Assembly: GCF_000143885.2 (NCBI RefSeq)
Contig: NC_018581.1
Span: forward strand, 1,488,001 to 1,552,000
DNA: 64,000 nt
Source: Gordonia sp. KTR9
Lineage (GTDB): Bacteria; Actinomycetota; Actinomycetes; Mycobacteriales; Mycobacteriaceae
Reading direction: 5' to 3'
Part shown: piece by piece, positions 1-8,597 of the stretch
How the letters are laid out: each line of letters starts with the position of its first letter
Position numbering within the stretch: the first letter of the stretch is position 1
Translations under genes and position numbers: made by a program
Notes under the pieces: model-generated
Database searches by the model: none
What the model was told of the DNA's origin: nothing
The model's input: only the letters and a program-made list of their open reading frames with translations

Positions 1-1378
1 ACAGCGTCGCGGGGAGAACGACATCGGCGTACTGGTTGGTCTCGGTCTCGACGAAGGTGTCCTGGGTGATCACGAGGTCGGCGCGTTCGAGACCCTCGAT
101 GACCGTCTTTCGATTGGCCACCGAGGCAACGGGATTGGTGCAGATGATCCAGCACGCCTTGATCTCGCCGTCGGCCATTCGCCGGAACATGTCGATGGTG
201 CCGGCACCGACGTCGGCGCGCAGCGTCCCGGCCGGGACGCCCCAGATGTCCTCGACGTATTCACGATCGGCCGCGGACACCACGGCGCGCTGGCCGGGTA
301 GGCCAGGACCCATGTAACCCATCTCGCGGCCGCCCATGGCATTCGGCTGTCCGGTCAGCGAGAACGGCCCGCTGCCGAGGCGGCAGATCGCGCCGGTGGC
401 GAGGTGGAGGTTGATGAGCGCGTTGGTGTTCCACGTCCCGTGGGTGGACTGGTTGAGGCCCATCGTCCAGCAGCTCATCCAGTTGGGTGCGGTCCCGATG
501 AGCTCGGCGGCGGCCCGCAGGTCCGATGCCGGGATGCCGGTGATCGACTCGACGACGTCGGGCGGGTACTGCGCGGCGAACTCGGGTATCTGGTCGAAGC
601 CGTCGGTGAAGGACGCGATGAAATCCTCGTCGGTGTGGCCGTTCTCGATGAGCAGATGCAGCAATCCGTTGAGGAAGGCGAGATCGGTACCGGCCCGGAT
701 CTGCAGGAACAGGTCGGCTTTGTCGGCGGTCGCGGTGCGTCGCGGGTCGACGACGATCAGCTTGGCCCCGGCCTTGACCCGGTCCATCATGCGCAGGAAC
801 AGGATCGGGTGACAGTCGGCCATGTTGGCGCCGATGACGAGGAAGACGTCGGCGTGGTCGAAGTCCTGATACGACCCGGGCGGACCGTCGGACCCCAGCG
901 ACAGCTTGTATCCCGTCCCGGCGCTGGCCATGCAGAGCCGCGAGTTGGACTCGATCTGGTTGGTGCGCAGGAACCCCTTGGCCAGTTTGTTCGCCAGGTA
1001 CTGCGCCTCCAGGGACATCTGACCCGAGACGTACAGGGCCACCGCGTCGGGCCCGTGCTCGTCGACGATGGTGCGCAGGCGCCGAGCGGTGTCGGTGATG
1101 ACGGCGTCGAGCTCGGCGGGCCGGAGCTGACCGCCGCGGTCGTCCCGGACGAGGGGAGTCGACAGCCGCCCACCGGCCGCGAGCATGTCCGCGGTGGTCG
1201 ATCCCTTGGTGCACAGGCGCCCGAAGTTCGTCGGATGATCGGATCGTCCGACGGTCTTGGTGACCCGGTCGGAGTCGTCGTCGAGCTTCATCTCCATGCC
1301 GCAGCCGACGCCGCAATAGGCGCACAGCGACATCACCGATCGGGACACGACGGATCGAGTCGGGGCGGGGATGGTCAC
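1..1378 (-). CDS. assimilatory-type nitrate reductase, molybdopterin catalytic subunit (C-terminus off the left edge)
   Basis: This is the N-terminal 459 residues of a molybdopterin oxidoreductase, transcribed leftward out of the window. Reading from the GTG at 1378, a CxYCGVGC cluster motif appears at residues 19-26 with a further Cys in GRLCTKG, the [4Fe-4S] ligands of this family. Farther on come MASAGTGYK, GANMADCHP and the stretch SGPFSLTGQPNAMGGRE, which I know from assimilatory nitrate reductases of the NarB/NasA/NasC type. The last visible residues (ETETNQYADVVLPATL) match the conserved substrate-channel region of the family. The expected reaction is cytoplasmic reduction of nitrate to nitrite for nitrogen assimilation. 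The start is chosen because it puts the Cys cluster close to the N-terminus; no convincing Shine-Dalgarno is seen. Formate dehydrogenase is the main alternative family, but the SGPFSLTGQPNAMGG stretch favours nitrate reductase. Confidence 0.85.
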   Translation of the reverse strand, partial: MTIPAPTRSVVSRSVMSLCAYCGVGCGMEMKLDDDSDRVTKTVGRSDHPTNFGRLCTKGSTTADMLAAGGRLSTPLVRDDRGGQLRPAELDAVITDTARRLRTIVDEHGPDAVALYVSGQMSLEAQYLANKLAKGFLRTNQIESNSRLCMASAGTGYKLSLGSDGPPGSYQDFDHADVFLVIGANMADCHPILFLRMMDRVKAGAKLIVVDPRRTATADKADLFLQIRAGTDLAFLNGLLHLLIENGHTDEDFIASFTDGFDQIPEFAAQYPPDVVESITGIPASDLRAAAELIGTAPNWMSCWTMGLNQSTHGTWNTNALINLHLATGAICRLGSGPFSLTGQPNAMGGREMGYMGPGLPGQRAVVSAADREYVEDIWGVPAGTLRADVGAGTIDMFRRMADGEIKACWIICTNPVASVANRKTVIEGLERADLVITQDTFVETETNQYADVVLPATL

Positions 1379-1534
1379 GGGTTCCAGCGTCGGAGGTCGA
1401 TGTTTCGCGACCCGTAGCCCGGCGTTACGCATCCATCAACTTGACCTCACAGGACTCGGTCCCGAGTGTGAAAGGACGTGAGAACCGCAGGTGAGCGCCG
1501 ACACCGTCACGTGAACGGACGGGTTTCGGCGTTG

Positions 1535-1554
1535 CTCAGCCGGATCTCAGCCGG
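1535..1554 (+). promoter_or_regulatory. candidate MprA box upstream of mprA
   Basis: The 9-mer CTCAGCCGG occurs twice, at 1535-1543 and 1546-1554, an 11-base repeat spacing ending 19 bases before the mprA start codon. The described MprA box, as I remember it, is two 8-bp direct repeats with a 3-bp spacer, so the geometry fits. Autoregulation of mprA is an inference. Confidence 0.55.
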
Positions 1555-1573
1555 GGTGGATAAGACTGTATCC

Positions 1574-2260
1574 ATGCGCATCCTCGTGGTCGATGACGAT
1601 CGGGCCGTCCGGGAGTCGTTGCGACGGTCGCTCACCTTCAACGGCTACAGCGTCGAGACCGCAGGCGACGGCATCGAGGCACTCGAGAAGATCCTGGCCG
1701 ACCGGCCTGACGTGGTGATCCTCGACGTCATGATGCCCCGGCTCGACGGGCTCGAGGTGTGCCGCCGGCTCCGCTCCGCCGGTGACGACCTTCCCATCCT
1801 GGTGCTGACCGCACGCGACTCGGTGTCCGAGCGGGTGTCCGGTCTCGACGCCGGGGCCGACGACTACCTACCCAAACCGTTCGCGCTCGAAGAACTCCTC
1901 GCCCGGTTGCGGGCGCTGCTGCGCCGTGCCTCGCCCGAGGACGACGCGGATTCGGAGACCCTGACCTTCGCCGATCTCTCGCTCGACCCCGTCACCCGCG
2001 ACGTCACCCGCGGCGAGCGGTCGATCAGCCTGACCCGCACCGAGTTCGCCCTCCTCGAGATGCTGATGGCCAACCCGCGTCGGGTGCTGTCGCGCAGCCG
2101 CATCCTCGAAGAGGTCTGGGGATACGACTTCCCGACGTCGGGCAACGCCCTCGAGGTCTACGTCGGATATCTCCGGCGCAAGACCGAGGCGGACGGCGAG
2201 CCGCGACTGATCCACACCGTGCGCGGTGTCGGATATGTCCTCCGGGAGACGCCGCCCTAG
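1574..2260 (+). CDS. mprA: two-component response regulator MprA
   Basis: The 228-residue protein is an OmpR/PhoB-type response regulator. The receiver domain spans about residues 1-120 with the acidic pocket VVDDDR at the N-terminus, phosphoacceptor Asp51 in [13 protein letters not shown] and the conserved Lys in YLPKPF. A winged-helix DNA-binding domain fills residues 130-228 ([37 protein letters not shown]). The wording is nearly identical to mycobacterial MprA, which with MprB controls the envelope-stress response and pepD. A longer reading from 1478 would add 32 unrelated residues; the ATG at 1574 matches the family start. The stop codon overlaps the mprB start by one base. A direct repeat at 1535-1554 may be its own binding site. 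Confidence 0.93.
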   Translation: MRILVVDDDRAVRESLRRSLTFNGYSVETAGDGIEALEKILADRPDVVILDVMMPRLDGLEVCRRLRSAGDDLPILVLTARDSVSERVSGLDAGADDYLPKPFALEELLARLRALLRRASPEDDADSETLTFADLSLDPVTRDVTRGERSISLTRTEFALLEMLMANPRRVLSRSRILEEVWGYDFPTSGNALEVYVGYLRRKTEADGEPRLIHTVRGVGYVLRETPP

Positions 2261-3792
2261 TGATGGGGAAGTCGTCGAACTCCGCGTCGCCGAAGGCGTG
2301 GGATCTCCTCCGCGACCGTCTGACCCGGGCGCTCACGGGGCACCGCGCCGGTGACGGATCCGATGAGAAGGAGATGCGGGCGCCGATGCCGCTGATGCGG
2401 GCGGTGTCGCTGCGCACCCGTGTGACGATCCTGTCCGCGACCGTCGTCCTGGTCTCGGTGAGCCTGATGGCGGCCGCTGCCTACTTCGTCGTCTACCGCG
2501 CGATGTACAACGACGTCGACCAGCAGCTGGAGAGTCGCGCGGACGGGATGGCGGCACTCGCCCGGGCGGGGGTGCTGCGTTCGCAGCCCGAACAGCTGGT
2601 GGCCGGAACTGTGTTCTCCACGAACATCTCCATCGCGCTGGTGACCCCCGGCGGCGAGACGTACCTGATCGGCCAGGTCCCGTTCGACGACGTGGAACGC
2701 GGCATCGTCCGATCGCCGTCGGTGCCCGGTTCCACACAGCAGAGTCTGCGCACCACGCGCAACCAGCGCGTCCTGACACGCAAGCTCGACGACGGCAACA
2801 CCCTGGTGCTGGCGCAGAGCCTCATCCAGACCGACCGGGTGCTCAAACGCCTGGCCTGGGTGCTCTTCGTGGTCGGCTGTGGCGGCGTGGCGCTCGCGGC
2901 CCTGGCCGGCACGACCGTGGCGCGCGCCGGGTTACGCCCGGTGGCACGGCTCAACCGGGCCGTCGAGCGGGTCGCCCGAACCAACGACCTGACGCCGATC
3001 CCGGTCACCGGCAACGACGAATTGGCCAAGCTCACCGCCAGCTTCAACGCGATGCTGCGTGCGCTCGACGAATCGCGGGACCGGCAGGCGCGTCTCGTCG
3101 CCGATGCCGGGCACGAACTGCGAACACCGTTGACCTCGTTGCGGACCAATCTGGAGCTGCTGATCGCCGCGAGCCGGCCGGGTGCCCGGGCGGTGCCCGA
3201 GGACGACATGATCGAGTTGCGCGCCGACGTGGTCGCGCAGATCGAGGAATTGTCCACGCTGGTGGGCGATCTCGTCGACCTCGCCCGTGAGGACGCTCCC
3301 GAGGTGGTCTACGAGGAGGTCGATCTCGCCGAAGTCGTGGAACAGGCCCTCGAACGGGTTCGGCGGCGCCGCAACGACGTCGAGTTCGAGGTGGATCTCT
3401 CCTCGTGGTTCGTGTTCGGCGAGGCACACGGCCTGTCGCGTGCGGTGCTGAACGTGCTCGACAACGCGGCCAAGTGGAGTCCACCGGGCCGGACCGTCCG
3501 TGTCGGTCTCACGCAGGTCGGCATGTCGAGCGCACAGCTCACCGTGGCCGACGCCGGCCCCGGAATCCCCGAGGAGGACCGCGGTCTCGTCTTCGAGCGG
3601 TTCTATCGGTCGACCCAGTCGCGGTCGATGCCGGGATCGGGCCTGGGACTGGCGATCGTGCGTCACGTGGTCGAACGACACGGCGGCACCGTGGTGGCCG
3701 ACACCTCCCCGCTCGGGGGAGCGCTGATCCGGATGACCCTCCCGGGCCGGGCAACTGCGGCGGAACCATCCCCGCAGGTGATTCGTCAGTAG
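2260..3792 (+). CDS. mprB: sensor histidine kinase MprB
   Basis: This 510-residue membrane kinase starts at a GTG that shares its G with the mprA stop codon, so the two are probably translationally coupled. A hydrophobic segment at about residues 50-70 and a second near 190-215 flank a periplasmic sensor region. A HAMP linker follows (GLRPVARLNRAVERVARTND). His285 in the H-box GHELRTPLTSLRTN is the autophosphorylation site. The N box (NVLDNAAKWSP) and the G boxes (DAGPGIPEED, GSGLGLAIV) complete the ATPase domain. In mycobacteria MprB phosphorylates MprA in response to envelope stress and unfolded extracytoplasmic protein. The order mprA-mprB-pepD-moaB2 supports the assignment. Confidence 0.92.
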   Translation: MMGKSSNSASPKAWDLLRDRLTRALTGHRAGDGSDEKEMRAPMPLMRAVSLRTRVTILSATVVLVSVSLMAAAAYFVVYRAMYNDVDQQLESRADGMAALARAGVLRSQPEQLVAGTVFSTNISIALVTPGGETYLIGQVPFDDVERGIVRSPSVPGSTQQSLRTTRNQRVLTRKLDDGNTLVLAQSLIQTDRVLKRLAWVLFVVGCGGVALAALAGTTVARAGLRPVARLNRAVERVARTNDLTPIPVTGNDELAKLTASFNAMLRALDESRDRQARLVADAGHELRTPLTSLRTNLELLIAASRPGARAVPEDDMIELRADVVAQIEELSTLVGDLVDLAREDAPEVVYEEVDLAEVVEQALERVRRRRNDVEFEVDLSSWFVFGEAHGLSRAVLNVLDNAAKWSPPGRTVRVGLTQVGMSSAQLTVADAGPGIPEEDRGLVFERFYRSTQSRSMPGSGLGLAIVRHVVERHGGTVVADTSPLGGALIRMTLPGRATAAEPSPQVIRQ

Positions 3793-4004
3793 AGGAGAAG
3801 CGGGTGACATCGGAGCCGACGCGCAGCTGCAGGCGACTGCGAACGGCAATGTACTCACCCGGTGCGACCACTAGGGTTGACCGAAGGCGCAGTTCGGGTG
3901 AGCGGCCGAGGTGATCGGTCCCGGCCCGTCCATCGGAACACAGAGCAGCACCGGCCACGAGGCGAGCACGAGCCCGGGGCCGGACCGACGAGGAAGAGAC
4001 GAAG

Positions 4005-5501
4005 ATGACGACTGGCGGTTCGCATGGTGACGGTTCCTACGGGGGCGGTCAACAGGGCGGTGGTCAACACGGTGGGGGTCAACACGGTGGGGGCCAGCCG
4101 GGCGGGGGCCACCGCGCGGCGCCCGGGAACGAGTCGTCACCGGGCGGTTCCTACGGTCCGCCGTCCGGGTCCTTCCCCGCGCCGGGCGGCCAGCACGGGT
4201 ACCCGGGCGGCACTGCGCCGACATCGCCCTACGGCCGGCCCGGCACGAGTCCGTTCCCGCCGCAGGGTCAGTACGGCCCGGGCCCCGCATACGGACAATC
4301 GGGTCCGACCCCGTTCGGTGCACAGCCCGGCTCCCAGCCCGGCTTCGGAGGCCAGGGCGCGGACGGGTCGCCCGCCGCACCCGCCAAGAAGAAGGGTGGC
4401 GGACGCCTCGTCGCCCTGGGTGTGGGCGCACTCGTCCTGGCGTTGGTCGCGGGCGGCGCGGGTGGTGTCGCCGGATACAACCTGGCCGATTCCGACGGCG
4501 GGTCCAGCACCAGCAGCGGCCCGCTGGGAGGCGATCCCGGAAACAGCAACACCGCACCGGTCGCCGCGCCGGCCGGCTCCGTCCAAGAGGTCGCGGCGCG
4601 GGTGACCCCGTCGGTGGTCTCCATCGAGGTCGCGTCCGGCGGCGCGATGGGCTCCGGTTCGGGTGTCGTCCTCAGCGACGACGGCGTCATCATGACGAAC
4701 AACCACGTCGTCAGTGCAGGGGGTGACGGCCCGGCGTCGAGGGTCGCGGTCAACTTCGCCGACGGTTCCCGGTCCGAGGCCCGAGTCCTCGGCGCCGACC
4801 CCATCTCCGACATCGCGGTCATCAAGGTCGACCGCGATGACCTGACACCGATCACCGTCGGCAACTCGAACAACCTCGCCGTCGGACAGGACGTGATCGC
4901 CATCGGCTCGCCGCTCGGCCTCGCCGGCACCGTCACGACCGGGATCATCAGCGCACTCAACCGGCCGGTGCTGACCTCGCGCGACCCCGGAACCAACACC
5001 ACCTCGGTCATCGATGCCATCCAGACCGACGCGGCGATCAACCCGGGCAACTCCGGCGGTGCACTCGTGAACGCACGTGGCGCCCTGATCGGGATCAACA
5101 CCGCCATCGCCACCCTCGGCGGTGCCGAGCAGCAGGCCGGTGGCAGCATCGGACTCGGGTTCGCGATCCCGATCGACCAGGCCATCCGAGTGGCCAGGGA
5201 GCTCGAATCGACCGGCAAGGCCAGCCACGCCAACATCGGGGTGTCGGTGCGGCCGAGCGGAGCATCCGACGCGCCGGGTGCCGTTGTCACCGCGGTGACT
5301 CCCGGCGGCCCGGCGGCAAGCGCGGGCATCCCCGATGACGCGGTCATCACCAAGGTGGACGACCGCGTCATCTCCTCCGGGGACGCCCTCGTGGCCGCGG
5401 TCCGGTCGCACGCCCCGGGCGATACGGTCACCGTCACCTACGTGGACAACGGAGCGACCAAGACCGCACAGGTGAAGCTCGGGACGCTCGAGGTCGGCTG
5501 A
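4005..5501 (+). CDS. pepD: HtrA-family serine protease PepD
   Basis: The 498-residue protein is a membrane-anchored DegP/HtrA protease. A Gly/Gln/Pro-rich cytoplasmic stretch covers about residues 1-128. One transmembrane helix lies near 134-156, followed by the trypsin-like domain with catalytic His234 (TNNHVVS), Asp269 (SDIAVIKV) and Ser350 (NPGNSGGAL). A C-terminal PDZ domain spans about 395-490. In mycobacteria PepD degrades misfolded extracytoplasmic protein and is part of the MprAB/SigE stress network; the location just downstream of mprAB agrees. GAGGAAGAGACGAAG precedes the ATG. The 212-base gap after mprB allows a promoter of its own. A hairpin at 5511-5534 follows the stop codon. 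Confidence 0.92.
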   Translation: MTTGGSHGDGSYGGGQQGGGQHGGGQHGGGQPGGGHRAAPGNESSPGGSYGPPSGSFPAPGGQHGYPGGTAPTSPYGRPGTSPFPPQGQYGPGPAYGQSGPTPFGAQPGSQPGFGGQGADGSPAAPAKKKGGGRLVALGVGALVLALVAGGAGGVAGYNLADSDGGSSTSSGPLGGDPGNSNTAPVAAPAGSVQEVAARVTPSVVSIEVASGGAMGSGSGVVLSDDGVIMTNNHVVSAGGDGPASRVAVNFADGSRSEARVLGADPISDIAVIKVDRDDLTPITVGNSNNLAVGQDVIAIGSPLGLAGTVTTGIISALNRPVLTSRDPGTNTTSVIDAIQTDAAINPGNSGGALVNARGALIGINTAIATLGGAEQQAGGSIGLGFAIPIDQAIRVARELESTGKASHANIGVSVRPSGASDAPGAVVTAVTPGGPAASAGIPDDAVITKVDDRVISSGDALVAAVRSHAPGDTVTVTYVDNGATKTAQVKLGTLEVG

Positions 5502-5510
5502 CCGGCGACA

Positions 5511-5534
5511 GCCGGCGGAATCGCGTCCGCCGGC
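5511..5534 (+). terminator. hairpin downstream of pepD
   Basis: A perfect 9-bp stem (GCCGGCGGA / TCCGCCGGC) with a 6-base loop begins 9 bases after the pepD stop codon. There is no T tract, so it may end or only attenuate transcription before moaB2. Confidence 0.45.
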
Positions 5535-5636
5535 CCGAACAACTGCATCGAGGAGGCTGCACCGACGTCCACCGGGCGCGGCGCAGCGCAGCACGAACAA
5601 CCGTTTCGACGGTCACACCCATAGAAAGGGCCTGTC

Positions 5637-6305
5637 ATGTCCGACGCCGCTTCGCGCACACCGGGTAACACCGCCGTCTCCGCCGAGACCGACCTCGACG
5701 AGAACGCACTCAACGTCCGTCTCGCGGGCGGTCCGGGTCCGGTCGACCCCGCGGACGTGGTCGCCGCCGACGCTGCGGCGCGTGAATTCGTCGCGCGGCA
5801 CGAGCAGGCCACACATCGCCCGCAAGGCGAGGAGATCGGCCGGGCGCTGGTCGTCGTGGTCGACGACGAGGCGGCTCATGGCGAAGACCAGCGTCTGCTC
5901 GGCCCCCTCGTGAGCGAGTTGCTGGCCGAGGCCGGGTTCCACGTCGACGCCGCCGTGGTCGTCTCCGGGGACGAGGTGGAGATCCGCAACGCGCTCAACA
6001 CCGCGGTGATCGGTGGAGTGGACCTCGTGGTGTCGGTGGGCGGGGTGGGCGTCGGCGCCCGGGATGTCACGCCCGAGGCCACCGAACCCCTCCTGGATCG
6101 GCGTCTGCGCGGTATCGAAGAGGCAGTCCGCAGCTCCGGTCTCGCCGCGGGAGCCACCGACGGCGGACTTTCGCGCGGGCTGGCTGGAATCAGTGGACAG
6201 ACGCTCGTGGTGAATCTGGCGAACTCACGAGCGGCCGTGCGCGACGGCATGGCGACCGCGGCACCCCTCGCCAAACACGTGATCGAAGCGATCAGCGAGT
6301 TCTGA
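5637..6305 (+). CDS. moaB2: MoaB2-like molybdenum cofactor biosynthesis protein
   Basis: The 222-residue protein has a MoaB/MogA fold: RALVVVVDDEAAHGEDQ, then the nucleotide- and molybdopterin-binding loops VSVGGVGVGARDVTPEA and GISGQTLVVNLANS. MogA/MoaB enzymes adenylylate molybdopterin before metal insertion. The N-terminal 60 residues extend beyond the core and include a variable acidic stretch, as in mycobacterial MoaB2. The gene follows pepD as Rv0984 follows Rv0983 (from memory). A molybdoenzyme (nitrate reductase) lies a few kilobases away, but no functional link can be drawn from that alone. Whether this paralogue keeps enzymatic activity is uncertain; the canonical GGTG loop reads GGVG here. 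Confidence 0.85.
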   Translation: MSDAASRTPGNTAVSAETDLDENALNVRLAGGPGPVDPADVVAADAAAREFVARHEQATHRPQGEEIGRALVVVVDDEAAHGEDQRLLGPLVSELLAEAGFHVDAAVVVSGDEVEIRNALNTAVIGGVDLVVSVGGVGVGARDVTPEATEPLLDRRLRGIEEAVRSSGLAAGATDGGLSRGLAGISGQTLVVNLANSRAAVRDGMATAAPLAKHVIEAISEF

Positions 6306-6413
6306 GCAGGTCGCTTTCAAGCGCCCGTTTCTGGCTGAAAAATCTGTTCAGCAATGCGAAGAAAATCCCAGGTTAACTCGTGACAAATCCCCTACTTCTG
6401 GACGTCTGACCCG

Positions 6414-6617
6414 ATGACGACCGAGCCTTCAGGCCCCGAAAAATCCGCGATGAGCAGCGATGATGACGCCGCGCAGCACCGAGCTGCGCGGCGTCGTCGA
6501 CTCGATGCGGTGTTCGGAGACGACCTCCCTGAACTGACTTCAGACGAGAGTGACGAACATCACACAGGCCGTTCTAAGGAATGGTTCGAGGCCCAGCGGC
6601 CGCCTCACCACGGCTGA
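6414..6617 (+). CDS. short conserved actinobacterial protein of unknown function
   Basis: This is a 67-residue, highly charged protein with a basic patch (RAARRRRLDAVFGD), an acidic middle (ELTSDESDE) and the ending WFEAQRPPHHG. I recognise the pattern (xRRRRLxxVFGDxLPExTSDE, then W and a PPHxG tail) from small conserved proteins of Mycobacteriales, but no function is known to me. It is not membrane-bound. An internal ATG at 6450 could be the true start, since the conserved part begins after it; no strong ribosome-binding site decides. It stands alone between moaB2 and the porin block. Confidence 0.6.
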   Translation: MTTEPSGPEKSAMSSDDDAAQHRAARRRRLDAVFGDDLPELTSDESDEHHTGRSKEWFEAQRPPHHG

Positions 6618-7010
6618 CGGGCGGCTCTTGGCACGTATGCACAGCAGCGTGTTTTCCTGTCGTTAACTTTCGGTGTTCTATCGCTGGCGGATTGAACATT
6701 CACTATGGTGCGTGGCCTGTTCGTGACACGCTCGAGTCCTCCTGTTGCCCCACTTGAGACCGCTCCGATAACGTTCGGCTCGACGACACGCCGGTCCCCA
6801 GAGTCGGGGACCGGGGGTAGTCCTGCGATCTGTCTGCGAAGGCAACGCAGCAACGACCAGGAATTCGATGGATTCTTAACGACAGCTAAGACATGCGTAA
6901 GAGCACGCTTAGTGGTAACTGTGTGGAAGCCCATCGAACGTCGAGGGTCATGACTTGCGGGTGTGAGTGCATTCCGCGGGGTAACAGCCGAATCCTGTGA
7001 GAGGGAACGA
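6618..7010. other. 393-base intergenic region upstream of the porins
   Basis: No convincing coding sequence is seen. The stretch is less GC-rich than its surroundings and presumably carries the promoter and 5' leader of the porin pair. The only clear signal is the ribosome-binding site GAGAGGGAACGA just before 7011. I could not assign -35 and -10 boxes with confidence. Confidence 0.4.
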
Positions 7011-7652
7011 ATGAGCAAGTTCAGCAAGCTTGGGCTGCGCCGCGCCGCGGGCGCGGTCGCGATCGCCTCGGCCGCGGTCGTGGGCCTGGCCGGCATGGGC
7101 GTCGGCGAAGCGGCAGGTGCGCCGCTGCCGAACGGTTACAAGAACGCCACCGGCATCGACGGCGAGTCCATCCAGACGTGGCGGACCGGTGAGGCCTCCT
7201 ACCCGATCCCGACCGTGGCGAACAACCCCGCGTCGCGTGGCTTCGTGATCTCGGGTACCTACACCGCCAAGGCATCTGCCGGCGTCGGTGGAAACCTGGC
7301 CGTGAAGTACATCGTCGGCTGCCAGGTCGACGTCAGCGGCATCACGCTGGACCTGAGCGGCGCGATCAGCCTGTCGGCCACCACGCTGTCCGGTGAGCTC
7401 GGCCTGCCGCTGGCTCCGGGCCAGGTCGCGGTCGTCGACATCACCGACAAGGACTTCTCCGATTCGGGCGTCGCAGCCATCCAGCTGTCGCAGCTGTCGT
7501 TCAACCTCAACAAGTGCGGCGGATACGCCTCGGCTCGTTCGGCCGTGAAGACCATCGGCGCCAAGGGTTACAGCACCGACGACGGTTCGCTGAGCGGCGA
7601 GGGCACCCTCATCCAGTCCACCCTGTACGGCAAGCCCTTCACCATCGGTTGA
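7011..7652 (+). CDS. MspA-family outer-membrane porin, copy 1
   Basis: The 213-residue protein has a classical Sec signal peptide: basic SKFSKLGLRR, a hydrophobic Ala/Val/Gly core, and likely cleavage after GEAAGA before PLPNGYK. The mature part has the MspA pattern: an N-terminal beta region, a long alternating beta stretch (GYTAKASAGVGG-like repeats, VGCQVDVSG), and the C-terminal CGGYASARSAVKT segment. MspA proteins form octameric water-filled channels in the mycolate outer membrane for small hydrophilic solutes. The start at 7011 is preceded by GAGAGGGAACG; a GTG 48 bases upstream lacks this. It lies 71 bases before a second paralogue, and the arrangement recalls NfpA/NfpB of Nocardia, which act together. 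Confidence 0.88.
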   Translation: MSKFSKLGLRRAAGAVAIASAAVVGLAGMGVGEAAGAPLPNGYKNATGIDGESIQTWRTGEASYPIPTVANNPASRGFVISGTYTAKASAGVGGNLAVKYIVGCQVDVSGITLDLSGAISLSATTLSGELGLPLAPGQVAVVDITDKDFSDSGVAAIQLSQLSFNLNKCGGYASARSAVKTIGAKGYSTDDGSLSGEGTLIQSTLYGKPFTIG

Positions 7653-7723
7653 TCTGGGCGCAGATAACAAGCTCTACCTGACTTATCTGCCCTGAGCAGA
7701 TCGATATTCCACGAAGGGGAATC

Positions 7724-8410
7724 ATGAAGAAGAACATCACGCGTCGCGTGGTTGCGGCGGCCGGTCTTGCCGGTGCCGTCGCGATGGGCCTCACCAGCCT
7801 GGGTGCCGGTGGCGCCACCGCCGGTCCGCTGCCGGGCGGCACCATCACCAAGACCCTGGTCGACGGCACCCCCGTCACCGTCCAGCTGTTCGACGAGTAC
7901 GTCAACGTGCAGCGTCCGATCAGCAACGTCCCCACCACCCGCGAGGTGTGGCTGTCGGGCAAGGTCCGGGTCACCGTCGGCGGTAAGGCCGAGGGCGGCT
8001 CGATCAAGGTCGGCTACGACGTCGGTTGCCAGGTCAACTTCGGCGGACCCGACGTCAGCGTTCCCGGTGTCTCGGGCGGCGTCGACTACAGCGACCCGTC
8101 GAACATCACCGCGGGCGGCGGTCTCGACGGCGACTCGGTCGGCGCCGGGGTCTCGCTCGGCCCGGGCGAGGTCAATCGTGTGTGGCTCATCAACGAGACC
8201 TCCGGCTCGGACACCTCCTACAAGGACTACGAGCTGAACGCCTACTCCTTCAAGGGACAGAAGGGCGGCGTGGCCTACAGCCAGCAGCAGTTCAAGGTCG
8301 AGAGCTGCGCCGGCTACGCCGCGGCTCGCGCCTTCGTCCAGGTGACGGTCAGCACCGACGCCGTGAAGGGTGTCGTTGTCCTCAACGGCAAGCACTTCAG
8401 CCTCGGCTGA
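7724..8410 (+). CDS. MspA-family outer-membrane porin, copy 2
   Basis: This 228-residue paralogue of the preceding gene starts with a signal peptide (MKKNITRRVVAAAGLAGAV), probably cleaved at ATA-GPLPGG. The mature region shares the family landmarks: REVWLSGKVRVTVGG, GYDVGCQVNFGG, and ESCAGYAAARAFVQVT near the end. Pairing of two different MspA subunits suggests a hetero-oligomeric channel, as described for NfpA/NfpB (inference). An AAGGGGAATC ribosome-binding site precedes the ATG. A strong terminator follows at 8424-8467, so the two porins probably form one transcript. Confidence 0.88.
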   Translation: MKKNITRRVVAAAGLAGAVAMGLTSLGAGGATAGPLPGGTITKTLVDGTPVTVQLFDEYVNVQRPISNVPTTREVWLSGKVRVTVGGKAEGGSIKVGYDVGCQVNFGGPDVSVPGVSGGVDYSDPSNITAGGGLDGDSVGAGVSLGPGEVNRVWLINETSGSDTSYKDYELNAYSFKGQKGGVAYSQQQFKVESCAGYAAARAFVQVTVSTDAVKGVVVLNGKHFSLG

Positions 8411-8423
8411 TCAACTCATTTCC

Positions 8424-8467
8424 ACACCGCGGGGCGGGAATCCGAACGGGTTCCCGCCCCGCGGTGT
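8424..8467 (+). terminator. strong terminator after the porin pair
   Basis: A 17-bp perfect stem (8424-8440 paired with 8451-8467, core ACCGCGGGGCGGGAA) with a 10-base loop lies 13 bases after the second porin stop codon. The tail is T-rich rather than a pure T run. Confidence 0.75.
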
Positions 8468-8597
8468 TGTGTTGTCAGGCCGCTGCGGTGTCGCTGTGAG
8501 TCTCCTGTAACCGGCCGTCTCGCTTGGGTTTTCAACGGTCATCGGTCGTAGTCTCGGTCGCGGCGGTGCCATCCGCCGGTGAGGAGCGAGGAGAGCA

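Noticed and set aside
261..1325. 354-residue leftward open reading frame
   Set aside because: It lies in another frame of the nitrate reductase gene, whose frame shows the CxYCGVGC cluster and continuous family motifs.
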